A stretch of 40,660 bases of DNA from Candidimonas sp. SYP-B2681 (GCF_003971065.1 NZ_RYDV01000011.1:1-40660), one strand, 5' to 3'. Shown: positions 17,113-25,922, counted from the first letter of the stretch. A program made the numbers and translations. The notes: generated by a model from the sequence alone, not told the origin.

Positions 17113-17325
17113 GTCGATGCTTTGTGCAACGGCCTGTTTCAACAACCCGGTACCGTATCGCGTGCTTCCGTGGATAGCCAGCCTTCTGGTTTTTCCAGCA
17201 CTTGTATGATTCTTTCTACATCGCCCCGGCCCACCAGCTTCACAGCCTCGGAATCTATAAACCCTTAAGATTCCCACGCCGTAGGCTCATGCAGCCAGAG
17301 ATAGGCCTTAACAAGGAGTGAAGTA

Positions 17326-17499
17326 ATGGGGTATATCGTGATCGTCTTTATCGGTATGTGCATAGGGTATTTCTATGCATCGATGAGACACCAACGCATG
17401 CACGACGAACTGCGCCTTGAGGTAGTAGAACTCAGAGAGCGGTGTCGCGCATTGGAGGCATTGGTTGATGGGGCGGGGGGAAAGGCGCCCCAGGCATAG
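17326..17499 (+). CDS. 57-aa single-span membrane peptide
   Basis: This short frame has a good ribosome-binding site (AAGGAG, 7 bases before ATG). It begins MGYIVIVFIGMCIGYFYASM, a single hydrophobic span, followed by a charged helix (RHQRMHDELRLEVVELRER) with coiled-coil spacing and a Gly-rich end. I do not recognise it. It lies inside the repeat-flanked segment and overlaps, on the other strand, the ruined start of a FitB-like toxin. Function unknown. Confidence 0.6.
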   Translation: MGYIVIVFIGMCIGYFYASMRHQRMHDELRLEVVELRERCRALEALVDGAGGKAPQA

Positions 17500-17557
17500 A
17501 CAACGCCTTGAGGCGTGCTGAACGGCTGCAGCGGGCGAGTGTGTCGAGCAAAGACAT
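17432..17557 (-). pseudogene. remnant of a FitB/VapC-type toxin start
   Basis: Directly coupled to the FitA-like stop (TGATG overlap) is an ATG with MSLLDT, close to the M-LLDTN start of PIN-domain toxins, but the metal-binding Asp-Thr-Asn is not continued: the frame goes on into LARCSRSARLKALSMPG and ends after 41 codons with no PIN features. The toxin seems to have been replaced after about six residues. Evidence rests on few residues. Confidence 0.4.
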
Positions 17558-17775
17558 CAGCGACCGGAGTTTCGAAAACTGACATCTTGATCGGCGCCAA
17601 CATCGGGCGTGTTCGTTACCACAGCTTTTATTGGCCGGCGGACTGGTGTGATCAGTGCGGCGCGCAATATTTCATGGTGCTCGGCTTCGACACTGCGTCC
17701 GTGTAAAGCCGCCGATTCGTTTAACGCCCGAACGACTTCGGCTTCAACATTTCGAACAACGAGATCGGTGGCCAT
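17557..17775 (-). CDS. FitA-like antitoxin (orphan)
   Basis: The 72-aa protein reads MATDLVVRNVEAEVVRALNE, then SAALHGRSVEAEHHEILRAAL, matching the ribbon-helix-helix DNA-binding domain of FitA/VapB antitoxins (LLVRNI...AaahGRSxEaEhRxIL). The C-terminus has TPDVGADQDVSF, similar to the PxVGxDxDF motif that wraps the toxin. A GGAGGT ribosome-binding site is placed 6 bases before the start. The usual next gene, a PIN-domain ribonuclease, is not intact. As an orphan it may still bind DNA or neutralise a toxin elsewhere. Confidence 0.82.
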   Translation of the reverse strand: MATDLVVRNVEAEVVRALNESAALHGRSVEAEHHEILRAALITPVRRPIKAVVTNTPDVGADQDVSFRNSGR

Positions 17776-18269
17776 GGGAACCTCCAGGAACGGACTGTAA
17801 GGATCCTTTATAGCCCCGAGCGCGATCAATGCCAAGTGGTTGACGCCTATGACAACTAAGCATCGAGATCGCCTTGACTCACGCTTATCGCACAGGACCT
17901 CGCCGGAAGACCCTCGCGCTACATGAGCTGGCATTGGGTTCGAGGCAGGCGACCAACGAGCCCGATCCCTTGTTGAAAGAGGTCGGGCTTTTCCATGGAC
18001 TTCGCTACTTGTATTTGGGATGCCCAGGTAAGTGGGATGAATGTAGCTGCGCTGTTGAGTAGGTGCAGCGACCCCTGTGCGCAATCCGGCGTCCCCACAT
18101 CGAGACGTGTCCCATGACCAAGAAGGCGTCATCTTTATATAGATGCGAGGATGGGGCGTTCTAATGACATATTATTACTAAAGTAACCTTTTGTGTAAAA
18201 TGCATCTTAATGGCAGTAGGTTGGCTCCAGCACGCGACTGTCGCTTAATAGCGTACATAAAGGGAAGTT
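17776..18269. other. 494-base stretch without a recognisable gene
   Basis: Apart from the terminator at 17959-17992 and a small dyad CATCT-N6-AGATG (18131-18146), I see no convincing coding sequence here. A TAAAAT at 18196-18201 could be the -10 of the lipoprotein operon, with a weak TTATTA 17 bases upstream. The short frames present have no ribosome-binding site and no resemblance to a known family. Confidence 0.55.
17959..17992 (+). terminator. intrinsic terminator
   Basis: AGCCCGA (17959-17965) and TCGGGCT (17983-17989) form a stem that can be extended inward, followed by TTTT on the plus strand. There is no intact plus-strand gene just upstream except the 57-aa peptide, so it may be left over from a lost gene. 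Confidence 0.7.
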
Positions 18270-18947
18270 ATGTTTAAGAGGTTCGTAACAACGGGTTCTG
18301 TTTTAGTGCTATCCGCGCTCGTCGCGGGTTGCGCGGTAGAGCGTTCACAGGCGGTGGCCGTACCAGCCGTGGCCTCTGCGGGAACGGCGTATCAGGGGGT
18401 GCGTAGCCCGGTTTCGGTAGGAAAATTCGATAATCGAAGCGACTTTCTGCGCGGTATTTTTTCCGATGGCGTCGATCGCCTTGGAGGCCAAGCGAAAACG
18501 ATTCTTGTGAGCCATCTTCAGCGCACGGGTCGCTTCCAGGTGATGGACCGAGAAAACCTCACGGAAATCGCCCAAGAGGCGGGCTTCAATAAAAAGGCAG
18601 CCACGATCAAGGGCGCACGCTACGTCATTACGGGCGACGTGACAGCGTTCGGTCGTAAGGTAACAGGCGATCACCAGTTATTCGGCATCCTAGGGCGGGG
18701 CAAAGAACAATTGGCCTACGCTAAAGTCGACATTAATGTGGTCGATGCCACGACCTCCGAGGTCGTCTATTCCACCTCCGGTGCCGGCGAATATACCTTG
18801 TCCAACCGGGAAGTCATCGGTTTCGGTGGTACTTCTGGCTACGACTCCACGCTGAACGGCAAAGTGCTTGATTTAGCGATTCGCGAGGCGGTCAATCGCT
18901 TAGTCGAAGGCATTCACCAAGGCTCCTGGCAGCCGGCTAACCTTTAA
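18270..18947 (+). CDS. CsgG/HfaB-family lipoprotein
   Basis: The 225-aa protein has a lipoprotein signal (LVAGC, C21) and the CsgG/HfaB fold signatures: VGKFDNRSDFLRGIFSDGVDRLGGQAKTILVSHL, QVMDRENLTEIAQEAGFN, and GARYVITGDVTAFGRK. CsgG forms the outer-membrane pore for curli; this shorter, curli-less relative is the first of three lipoprotein genes, so a scaffold or pore for the other two is possible. ATG has GGGAAG upstream. The following DUF4810 gene starts 9 bases after its stop. Confidence 0.87.
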   Translation: MFKRFVTTGSVLVLSALVAGCAVERSQAVAVPAVASAGTAYQGVRSPVSVGKFDNRSDFLRGIFSDGVDRLGGQAKTILVSHLQRTGRFQVMDRENLTEIAQEAGFNKKAATIKGARYVITGDVTAFGRKVTGDHQLFGILGRGKEQLAYAKVDINVVDATTSEVVYSTSGAGEYTLSNREVIGFGGTSGYDSTLNGKVLDLAIREAVNRLVEGIHQGSWQPANL

Positions 18948-18956
18948 GGCCACATC

Positions 18957-19478
18957 ATGTTCAAGGCATTTATGGCTGAGTACGGTGCCGCTCGCGCAAT
19001 GCTTAGCAGACCGAAGCAAACGGTATTTCGACTATCCGTAGCCGTCATCTTGACTGGCGGCCTGGCCGCCTGCGTACAGCCACAAAAGCTGATGTACAAC
19101 TGGCAATCGTACCAAGCGGGGGTCTACGACTATCTTAAAGACGCCGACTCGGATTATGCGGCCCAGGCTGCGCTTCTGGAGCAGAATGTTGAGATAGCCA
19201 GATCCGCCGACCAGGCGTTGCCGCCCGGTTTTCGTGCCCATCTTGGCATGCTTTATCTAAAGCAAGGCAAAGCCGACAAGGCCGTGGAGCAACTACACAG
19301 CGAGAAGCTGGCGTTTCCGGAAGCCACGCCATTTATGGACTTTTTGTTGCGCAATGCCGAGTCCTCGGCCTCGAAGGGGCAAAAGTCCTTGTCGGTACCG
19401 GATGCCGCTACGGCAGGACCTAGTTCCTCCACAGCGATCAAGTCGCGGGCTATTGAAGAAGCAAAGAAGGGCACATAA
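18957..19478 (+). CDS. DUF4810-family lipoprotein
   Basis: The protein has a lipobox LAAC (C39 from this start; C25 if ATG 18999 is used, which would give a more ordinary signal peptide, but only the first ATG has AGG at a good distance). It then reads QPQKLMYNWQSYQAGVYDYLK, typical of DUF4810, and two helix pairs that look like TPR units (FRAHLGMLYLKQGKADKAVEQL). Relatives occur in the GNA1162-type operons of Neisseria and many betaproteobacteria between a CsgG-like and a DUF799 gene. The role is unknown; an outer-membrane periplasmic complex is inferred. Confidence 0.87.
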   Translation: MFKAFMAEYGAARAMLSRPKQTVFRLSVAVILTGGLAACVQPQKLMYNWQSYQAGVYDYLKDADSDYAAQAALLEQNVEIARSADQALPPGFRAHLGMLYLKQGKADKAVEQLHSEKLAFPEATPFMDFLLRNAESSASKGQKSLSVPDAATAGPSSSTAIKSRAIEEAKKGT

Positions 19479-19483
19479 CAAGC

Positions 19484-20131
19484 ATGAAAACGATAATTCG
19501 AATGGCCGCGGTGATGGTTGTTGCAATGCTCGCGGGCTGCGCCGCCCAGAACCAGAATGTAGATTACTCGGCATTCAGGGAAAGCAAACCCGCATCGATT
19601 CTAGTATTGCCGCCGTTAAATAGTTCAGTCGAAGCCGGCGCGTCTGCCGCCGTATTGGCCCAGTCAACGTTCCCGCTGGCTGAGTCCGGCTACTATGTGT
19701 TGCCTGTAGCGGTGGTAGATGAAACCTTCAAACAAAACGGTCTCTATACGGCGGGTGATATTCATGCTTTGGCTCCGTCCAAGCTGCGCGAAATTTTTGG
19801 CGCCGATGCGGCGCTCTATATCGACGTAAAGAGATACGGCTCCTCCTACGTCGTTTTTTCGAGCTCCGTCGTCGTGGAGGTCGAAGCCGTCCTGGTCGAT
19901 TTGCGATCCGGAAATAAGCTATGGGAGGGCAAGAAGGCCGTGGCAGAAACCAGTGGCAGCAGCGGCGGGTTAATCGGCATGTTGGTTCAAGCCGTGGTGA
20001 GCCAAATTGTCAACACGCTTTCTGATCGAAGCTATCGCGTGGCAGGGGCAACTAATCAATTCCTGCTGACCGCCGGGCAACCCGGTGGACTGTTGTATGG
20101 TCCTCGATCCGAAAAGTACGAATTGAACTAG
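19484..20131 (+). CDS. DUF799 / GNA1162-family lipoprotein
   Basis: The 215-aa protein has lipobox LAGC (C19), then PASILVLPPLNSSVEAGASAAVLAQSTFPLAESGYYVLPVAVVDETFKQNG, the signature of DUF799 (meningococcal GNA1162). A middle ADAALYIDVKRYGSSYVVF and a C-terminal LWEGKKAVAE complete the domain. It starts 5 bases after the previous stop. Known for the family: a surface-associated periplasmic lipoprotein of unresolved function. Inferred: it works with the preceding two genes. Confidence 0.9.
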   Translation: MKTIIRMAAVMVVAMLAGCAAQNQNVDYSAFRESKPASILVLPPLNSSVEAGASAAVLAQSTFPLAESGYYVLPVAVVDETFKQNGLYTAGDIHALAPSKLREIFGADAALYIDVKRYGSSYVVFSSSVVVEVEAVLVDLRSGNKLWEGKKAVAETSGSSGGLIGMLVQAVVSQIVNTLSDRSYRVAGATNQFLLTAGQPGGLLYGPRSEKYELN

Positions 20132-20213
20132 CCTGGTTGCTGCTTGCTTTAATCACTTAGCGAGAAGTGACTCAGGTATCGTCAACAATCAGGACAGTCG
20201 AGGTGGGGATCTG

Positions 20214-20333
20214 ATCGGGTGTTGCTTGTGGCGCGCACCCTGGCCGACCTGGGCGAGCACGACGTCATAGGAAGCCTTCATGTGGCGGAGGCCCTACAAT
20301 ATCGGCAGCCTTGCCAAAGTTGGCGCTGCGGCT
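20214..20333 (+). pseudogene. comM 3'-end fragment (second copy of the 120-bp repeat)
   Basis: In the comM frame this copy still reads DRVLLVARTLADLGEHDVIG then SLHVAEALQYRQPCQ, but the comM stop TGA has become TGG, so reading runs on to TAG at 20331. It has no start or upstream comM sequence. It marks a breakpoint: comM sequence once reached this place, directly in front of rpmI. The remaining 20132-20213 holds only a weak TCACTT/AAGTGA dyad. Confidence 0.9.
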
Positions 20334-20362
20334 AGACACATTCTTATATAACATCGTATAAT
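20333..20362 (+). promoter_or_regulatory. promoter of the rpmI-rplT-pheST operon
   Basis: TAGACA (20333-20338) and a consensus TATAAT (20357-20362) are 18 bases apart. The first base of the -35 is the last base of the comM fragment. It supplies transcription to rpmI, which has lost its usual upstream partner infC. About 120 bases of leader follow before rpmI, room for L20-mediated control. Confidence 0.72.
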
Positions 20363-20488
20363 CAATGGCTTTTCCGGCTGGTCTTGGAAAAGAATCAAAA
20401 AATACCCCAACAAGTGGGCGCGCGGTCATGCAAGAATTGTCAGTTTGGTATGGCAATCACCTGCGTTCATAAACAACAGAGTTACATC

Positions 20489-20686
20489 ATGCCTAAGATG
20501 AAAACCAAGAAAGGCGCTGCGAAGCGCTTTAAGGTTCGTGGTAGCGGGTCTATCAAGCGGGGCCAGGCGTTTAAGCGCCACATCCTCACCAAGAAAACAA
20601 CCAAGAGCAAGCGTCAGTTGCGCGGCTCTACCGCGGTGCACAAGTCTGATGTCGCCTCGGTCAAGGCAATGTTGCCTTTCGCTTGA
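20489..20686 (+). CDS. rpmI: 50S ribosomal protein L35
   Basis: The 65-aa basic protein begins [20 protein letters not shown] and contains [19 protein letters not shown], fully typical of L35. The ATG at 20489 is the family start; its ribosome-binding site is weak (ACAGAG). In enteric bacteria, translation of rpmI is repressed by L20 through the leader RNA; the weak site and long leader here are compatible with that. rplT follows after 19 bases. Confidence 0.97.
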   Translation: MPKMKTKKGAAKRFKVRGSGSIKRGQAFKRHILTKKTTKSKRQLRGSTAVHKSDVASVKAMLPFA

Positions 20687-20705
20687 TTAACGGAGATCTC
20701 CTACC

Positions 20706-21065
20706 ATGCCACGCGTAAAACGCGGCGTAACTGCCCGTGCTCGTCACAAAAAAGTTATTAAAGCAGCTAAAGGTTATCGCGGTCGCCGCGGTAATGTATT
20801 CCGTATCGCCAAACAGGCGGTAATGAAAGCGGGGCAATATGCCTACCGCGATCGTCGCAATAAGAAACGTACTTTCCGTGCTCTCTGGATTACCCGTATC
20901 AATGCGGCTTGCCGTGAATTGGGCGTATCGTACAGCGTGTTTATCGCAGGCACGAAAAAAGCCTCGATTGAACTGGATCGTAAAGTATTGGCCGATATGG
21001 CTGTAAACGATAAAGCCGGCTTTGCGGCTGTGGTTGCTCAAGCACAATCTGCTTTGGCTGCCTAA
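20706..21065 (+). CDS. rplT: 50S ribosomal protein L20
   Basis: The 119-aa protein starts [19 protein letters not shown] and contains [30 protein letters not shown], the conserved L20 sequence. It binds 23S rRNA early in large-subunit assembly and is the translational repressor of its own operon in well-studied bacteria. GGAG precedes the ATG. Confidence 0.98.
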   Translation: MPRVKRGVTARARHKKVIKAAKGYRGRRGNVFRIAKQAVMKAGQYAYRDRRNKKRTFRALWITRINAACRELGVSYSVFIAGTKKASIELDRKVLADMAVNDKAGFAAVVAQAQSALAA

Positions 21066-21088
21066 TCGATTTCGATTCTGTATTGCTG

Positions 21089-21116
21089 CAAACGGGGCTC
21101 AAGTGGGCTCCGTTTG
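21089..21116 (+). other. 12-bp hairpin between rplT and pheS (possible attenuator)
   Basis: CAAACGGGGCTC, loop AAGT, GGGCTCCGTTTG makes a 12-bp stem with two G-U pairs, followed by the T-rich TATTTGG. It could attenuate transcription into pheS, the position held by the pheM attenuator in Escherichia coli, but I find no Phe-rich leader peptide here. Confidence 0.65.
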
Positions 21117-21135
21117 TATTTGGAAAAGCGACAAT

Positions 21136-22158
21136 ATGACTCCTCCGGTTGATGACCTGATTGATCAGGCGAAAGAACAGTTTTCCCAGGCAGCAGATGC
21201 TGCAGCGCTGGAAAATGCCAAAGCCAGGTTTTTAGGTAAACAGGGTGCACTGACGACGATGCTTAAAGGGCTTGCCAAGCTTGAGCCTGAGCAGAAGAAA
21301 GCTGAAGGTGCACGTATCAATCAACTGAAGCAACATATTGAAGGCATGCTGAATGCGCGCCGCGCCGCAATGGCGCAGGCCGAACTCGACAAACGTCTGG
21401 CGTCCGAGACGATTGACGTCAGCCTTCCGGGTCGGGGCAGAGCATTCGGCGGTATTCACCCCGTTATCCAGACGTGGCAGCGTGTCGAGGCCATTTTCCG
21501 CTCGATAGGATTCGATGTTGCCGACGGCCCTGAAATCGAGAACGACTGGACCAATTTCACAGCGCTGAATAATCCTGAAAATCATCCTGCGCGCTCCATG
21601 CAGGATACTTTTTATATAGATATGCAAGATGCGCAAGGCTTGCCTTTGCTGTTGCGCACCCATACTAGCCCCATGCAAGTGCGCTACGCGCGCACGCACA
21701 CACCACCGATTAAGGTAATTGCGCCCGGGCGCACCTATCGCGTCGACAGCGATGCCACCCATTCGCCGATGTTCCATCAGGTCGAAGGCTTATGGATCGC
21801 CGAGGACATCTCTTTTGCAGATCTGAAGGGTGTTTATACCGATTTTCTGAAGGCTTTTTTCGAAACCGACGATTTGTCGATTCGGTTCCGGCCCTCATTT
21901 TTTCCGTTTACCGAACCTTCTGCCGAAATCGACATGATGTTCACTTCTGGACCGAATCAGGGAAGATGGCTCGAGATCTCCGGCTCGGGACAGGTGCACC
22001 CTCAGGTTGTACGAAACTACGGGCTGGACCCGGAACGTTACATCGGATTTGCGTTCGGTTCAGGGCTGGAGCGCCTGACCATGTTGCGTTATGGCGTCAA
22101 TGATTTACGACAGTTCTTTGAAGGTGATCTGCGCTTCCTGCGCCAGTTCAACCGCTAG
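21136..22158 (+). CDS. pheS: phenylalanyl-tRNA synthetase alpha subunit
   Basis: The 340-aa alpha subunit has an N-terminal coiled coil (about residues 1-85) and the class II core: [34 protein letters not shown] (motif 1), [20 protein letters not shown] (motif 2), and [24 protein letters not shown] (motif 3). The ATG at 21136 is chosen because upstream codons overlap rplT and lack homology; it has GGAAAAG upstream. Confidence 0.98.
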   Translation: MTPPVDDLIDQAKEQFSQAADAAALENAKARFLGKQGALTTMLKGLAKLEPEQKKAEGARINQLKQHIEGMLNARRAAMAQAELDKRLASETIDVSLPGRGRAFGGIHPVIQTWQRVEAIFRSIGFDVADGPEIENDWTNFTALNNPENHPARSMQDTFYIDMQDAQGLPLLLRTHTSPMQVRYARTHTPPIKVIAPGRTYRVDSDATHSPMFHQVEGLWIAEDISFADLKGVYTDFLKAFFETDDLSIRFRPSFFPFTEPSAEIDMMFTSGPNQGRWLEISGSGQVHPQVVRNYGLDPERYIGFAFGSGLERLTMLRYGVNDLRQFFEGDLRFLRQFNR

Positions 22159-22274
22159 GGTGTCGGCGCCAAAGCGGTCAAATCCAATTTCCGCGTTGAT
22201 CTGTATGGTAGTGTCTACCCCTAAGTCTCGCATTAAAGTCCTTGCCGTAATTTAACGAATCCAACGAGTATCCT

Positions 22275-24683
22275 ATGCAATTCCCCGAGTCCTGGCTGCG
22301 CGCCTTTGTCAACCCCGACTTAGATACGGATGCCCTGTCGCATCAGTTGACCATGGCCGGTCTGGAAGTCGAGGAAACGACGACGGCAGCGCCGCCGTTC
22401 AGCGGTATTGTCGTCGCGCATATCAAAGAAATCGCGCCTCATCCGAATGCCGACAAGCTGCGTGTCTGTCAGGTCGACGATGGATCGGGGCAACTGCTCC
22501 AGATCGTTTGCGGCGCACCCAATGCCGCAGCAGGAATTAAGGTGCCTCTGGCTCGCGTCGGCGCTGAATTACCAGGCGGCATGAAGATTGGCACTGCAGA
22601 AATGCGCGGGGTTCAATCCGCAGGCATGTTGTGTTCGGCCCGCGAGCTTGGCTTGTCGCAAGATCATGGTGGTTTACTAATTCTCGACTCGGAAGCACAA
22701 GCTGGCGCATCGTTGCGTGACTTCCTTGATCTTGATGACACCCTCTTTACCCTGAAACTGACGCCGAACCGTGCCGACTGTCTTTCCATTCTTGGCGTTG
22801 CCCGCGAAGTTGCCGCGCTAACCGGTGCGCCGCTTACCTTGCCGACGTTTGAACCGGTGGCCGCAACCCTTAGCGATCGTCTTTCGGTTACGGTAGAAGC
22901 GCCCGATTTATGTGGGCGCTTTGCCGGACGCGTAATACGCGGTGTCAACGCCAAAGCCGAAACACCAGCGTGGATGAAAACTCGCCTTGAGCGATCGGGC
23001 CAAAGGTCCATTTCCGCTCTGGTTGATATTTCGAACTATGTCATGCTTGAACTGGGTCGCCCAACCCATGTTTTCGATCTTGAACGTATTCAAGGTGGCC
23101 TCACGGTACGCTGGGGCAGGCCGGGCGAGACGCTTGAATTGTTGAACGGCCAGACCGTTGAATTGGATTCAGACGTGGGCGTTGTTGCCGCTGGATCCGT
23201 CGTTGAAAGTCTGGCCGGCATCATGGGTGGCGAGGCCACTGCAGTCACTTTGGATACGACGGACATTTATCTTGAAGCAGCGTTCTGGTGGCCGGAAGCC
23301 ATCATGGGCCGCAGCCGGCGTTTCAAGTTCAGTTCAGAAGCCAGCCATCGCTTCGAACGTGGTGTCGACTTCGAGTCGGTGGTGGAGCATCTCGAATTTA
23401 TGACCCGCCTGCTGATCGATATTTGTGGCGGTCAAGTGGGGCCGGTCGACGATCAGAAAATTAATTTGCCTTTGCGAGCGCCTGTTTCGATGCGGCTGGA
23501 CCGCTGTCATCGTGTGTTGGGCGTGCCGGTATCGCGTGAGGAGATTGAGCAAATCTTTACCCGCCTGGGGCTTTTGTTCACGGTTCAGGATGACGTTTTT
23601 GTCGTCACTCCTCCTTCGTATCGTTTCGATTTATTTATTGAAGAAGACCTGATAGAAGAAGTAGCGCGGATCTACGGTTTTGAACGAATTCCGGACTTGC
23701 CGCCTATCGCCCGCGCTCAAATTCATACTACGCCGGAAATCGTCCGTGGACCTCACTCGCTGAGAGCCCGCATGGCGAGCCTGGATTACCAAGAAGTCAT
23801 TAATTTTGCATTTGTGGAAGAGGCATGGGAACGCGATTACGCGGGCAATTCCGACCCCATTAGGTTGTTGAATCCGATTGCCAGCCAACTCGCTGTGATG
23901 AGATCCAGCCTTATCGGCGGATTGCTGGCCAATATCGTTCATAACGCTAACCGTAAGCAAGCCCGGGTGCGTGTATTCGAATTAGGTCGCGTGTTCATGC
24001 GCGACGCGCAAGTTGTCGATGGTGATTTGACCGTGAAAGGGATACATCAGCCGCAACATCTAGCGGGTGCCGCATGGGGTCCCGCTGACGACGAGCAGTG
24101 GGGCCTTGCGACCCGTCAGGTCGACTTCTACGATGTGAAGAAAGACCTGGAGTCGCTGCTGGGTTCACTGGCGGCAAAATTGACGTGCGTGTCGGCGCCA
24201 TATCCAGCCTTGCACCCCGGCCGATCGGCGCGTATTGAACTTGACGGCAAAGCGATTGGCTGGATCGGCGAACTTCACCCGCGTTGGGCTCAGCAAAGCG
24301 ACTTGACTCACGCGCCTGTCGTATTTGAAATCGACGTTGCTGCGATATCGACTGGCGCAATGCCTGCGCCCGTCGAGTTGTCACGCCAGCCTATGGTAAT
24401 TCGTGATCTCGCGGTGTGGGCTGATGCCGATAAATCGTATCAGGATTTGTTGAATACGCTTACCCAGACGGTCCGATCTAATGCTACTCTTGACGTCGTC
24501 AAGGATATTAGGCTGTTCGACATTTGGCGAGATAAATCCGCCGAAACGTCGGAAAAAAGCATGGCCTTCCGATTCTGGCTGCAGGGCAGCGAATCGTCGC
24601 TTGACGATAGTACGGTGGAACAGTGCATCAACTGCCTGCTGCAGGCCCTGATTAGCGAGCATGGCGTGCGTGCGCGCGCGTAA
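22275..24683 (+). CDS. pheT: phenylalanyl-tRNA synthetase beta subunit
   Basis: The 802-aa beta subunit shows the usual order: N-terminal start [25 protein letters not shown], tRNA-binding EMAP-like domain (about residues 40-150), B3/B4 editing domain (about 210-390), B5 domain, the class II-like core, and a C-terminal ferredoxin-fold anticodon-binding domain (about 705-802, [15 protein letters not shown]). It pairs with PheS to charge tRNA-Phe and to hydrolyse mischarged Tyr-tRNA-Phe. The 116 bases between pheS and pheT contain no gene. Confidence 0.98.
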   Translation: MQFPESWLRAFVNPDLDTDALSHQLTMAGLEVEETTTAAPPFSGIVVAHIKEIAPHPNADKLRVCQVDDGSGQLLQIVCGAPNAAAGIKVPLARVGAELPGGMKIGTAEMRGVQSAGMLCSARELGLSQDHGGLLILDSEAQAGASLRDFLDLDDTLFTLKLTPNRADCLSILGVAREVAALTGAPLTLPTFEPVAATLSDRLSVTVEAPDLCGRFAGRVIRGVNAKAETPAWMKTRLERSGQRSISALVDISNYVMLELGRPTHVFDLERIQGGLTVRWGRPGETLELLNGQTVELDSDVGVVAAGSVVESLAGIMGGEATAVTLDTTDIYLEAAFWWPEAIMGRSRRFKFSSEASHRFERGVDFESVVEHLEFMTRLLIDICGGQVGPVDDQKINLPLRAPVSMRLDRCHRVLGVPVSREEIEQIFTRLGLLFTVQDDVFVVTPPSYRFDLFIEEDLIEEVARIYGFERIPDLPPIARAQIHTTPEIVRGPHSLRARMASLDYQEVINFAFVEEAWERDYAGNSDPIRLLNPIASQLAVMRSSLIGGLLANIVHNANRKQARVRVFELGRVFMRDAQVVDGDLTVKGIHQPQHLAGAAWGPADDEQWGLATRQVDFYDVKKDLESLLGSLAAKLTCVSAPYPALHPGRSARIELDGKAIGWIGELHPRWAQQSDLTHAPVVFEIDVAAISTGAMPAPVELSRQPMVIRDLAVWADADKSYQDLLNTLTQTVRSNATLDVVKDIRLFDIWRDKSAETSEKSMAFRFWLQGSESSLDDSTVEQCINCLLQALISEHGVRARA

Positions 24684-24696
24684 GGAGTAACAAACA

Positions 24697-25017
24697 ATGA
24701 ATACGGAACGTACTCTCACCAAGGCCGAGCTGGCCGAGCTTCTATTCGACCGTGTCGGGCTGAACAAACGTGAAGCCAAGGATATTGTCGACACGTTCTT
24801 CGAGGAAATCCGCGAATCGCTGGCGCGTGGTGTCGAGGTCAAGTTGTCTGGGTTTGGTAATTTCCAGGTTCGCGACAAACCCCCACGCCCAGGACGTAAT
24901 CCGAAGACCGGCGAGGTTATCCCAATAGCGGCGCGCAGGGTCGTTACTTTCCATGCCAGCCAGAAACTTAAGGGCGTCGTCGAGCAAGGCGGGAAGGCCG
25001 TTACTGCGCAAAAGTAA
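24697..25017 (+). CDS. ihfA: integration host factor alpha subunit
   Basis: The 106-aa DNA-bending protein starts with the alpha-subunit-like [33 protein letters not shown] and has the beta-arm sequence [39 protein letters not shown]. Position directly after pheT is the conserved ihfA location and separates it from HU and ihfB. GGAG lies before the ATG. Confidence 0.97.
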   Translation: MNTERTLTKAELAELLFDRVGLNKREAKDIVDTFFEEIRESLARGVEVKLSGFGNFQVRDKPPRPGRNPKTGEVIPIAARRVVTFHASQKLKGVVEQGGKAVTAQK

Positions 25018-25104
25018 ATCCTGCCATTCGTCGCGGCATTGCTTTAGTAATTTTCCTTCCCCTTTCTCCAACGTCTTGTCTAATAATCGGCCTACAATCC
25101 GCCC

Positions 25105-25503
25105 ATGAGCTCTAGCGAAAATCCTGTAACATTGCCTCCGATTCCCGCCAAACGTTATTTCACGATAGGCGAAGTTAGCGATTTATGTCTTGTGAAACCC
25201 CATGTGCTGCGATACTGGGAACAAGAATTCACGCAACTCAAGCCAGTAAAGCGTCGGGGAAATCGCCGTTATTACCAGCACCATGAGGTCTTGCTGATTC
25301 GACGGATTCGTGACCTTCTCTACGAGCAAGGTTTCACCATCAGCGGGGCACGCAACCGTCTGGGCGACACACACGAAGTTCCTCATGACCAGGATGCTGC
25401 TGTACGACTGTCCGGTACCGAACTGCAAAGCCTGCGTAATGACTTGAACGCTATAAAAGAAATGCTGGCCGACGCGGTTTCAAAAAGTGCACACCACGGA
25501 TAA
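25105..25503 (+). CDS. MerR-family transcriptional regulator
   Basis: The 132-aa protein has one winged HTH MerR domain at residues 17-85 (YFTIGEVSDLCLVKPHVLRYWEQEFTQLKP, GNRRYYQHHEVLLIRRIRDLLYEQG). The C-terminal part is short, a coiled coil with no metal-binding Cys, so it is not a metal sensor. A MerR gene directly after ihfA is a conserved arrangement in proteobacteria, but its targets are unknown. Confidence 0.92.
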   Translation: MSSSENPVTLPPIPAKRYFTIGEVSDLCLVKPHVLRYWEQEFTQLKPVKRRGNRRYYQHHEVLLIRRIRDLLYEQGFTISGARNRLGDTHEVPHDQDAAVRLSGTELQSLRNDLNAIKEMLADAVSKSAHHG

Positions 25504-25602
25504 TCCATAAATAGTTGGACAATTCTTAGTGATGTAATTAAGGTGTAATGATTCGCAGTCCGCTGCAGTTGCCCGCGGACCTGGCTTATCATTCGATGCT
25601 TT

Positions 25603-25749
25603 ATGTCCGCTCTTGCCGACAATGCTGGCCTCCACGAATCCCGCGATCAAATACTGATCAGGGCCGTGAAGCATCAGCTGTCGCTGCGTCTGTCGGACCG
25701 CTTGCATCTTCAACTGCTGGCGGATTCCATGGGGGTAAGCAAAAGGTGA
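25603..25749 (+). pseudogene. fragment of an AraC-family regulator
   Basis: The 48-codon frame contains SRDQILIRAVKHQLSLRLSD then RLHLQLLADSMGVSKR and stops. This looks like the first helix-turn-helix of AraC proteins (ISxHLSDPLSLDxLAxxxGMSxRxLxR), cut off exactly where the second half should begin. No rest of the gene is found downstream. CGGTAGCG (25794) and CGCTACCG (25892), an inverted pair about 90 bases apart, lie just after it and may mark the deletion. The remaining bases to 25922 show nothing else. Confidence 0.45.
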
Positions 25750-25922
25750 ATCTCTGACGTTTTTCGCCATCGCCTTGGTATAACGGTAGCGGGATTCTTG
25801 CGCAGGAGCGCATGCGAACCGCGCCTTTGGATTCACTTAGCAGACTGCAAGGAGCCCTCTGTTGGAGCTCCCCCGTTAATTGAGAATTTAACGCTACCGG
25901 CCTGACCTATGTGCGGAATGCG

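Noticed and set aside
17071-17325. Short minus-strand frames between comM and the 57-aa gene
   Set aside because: They have no start with a ribosome-binding site, and one is the complement of the comM end. A frame reading DSEAVKLVGRGDVERIIQVL looks protein-like but has no ATG and no family I can name.
17874-18062. 62-aa open frame in the gap before the lipoprotein operon
   Set aside because: It starts at TTG without ribosome-binding site, runs through a terminator hairpin and resembles nothing.
16993-20333. Insertion sequence or integron bounded by the direct repeats
   Set aside because: No transposase, integrase or terminal inverted repeats are visible; a 120-bp repeat is too long for a target-site duplication.
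21022-21135. pheM-like leader peptide before pheS
   Set aside because: The only frame (TTG start inside rplT) has two Phe residues and overlaps rplT; no ribosome-binding site.
22159-22274. Attenuator or gene between pheS and pheT
   Set aside because: No stem followed by T-run and no credible short frame was found.
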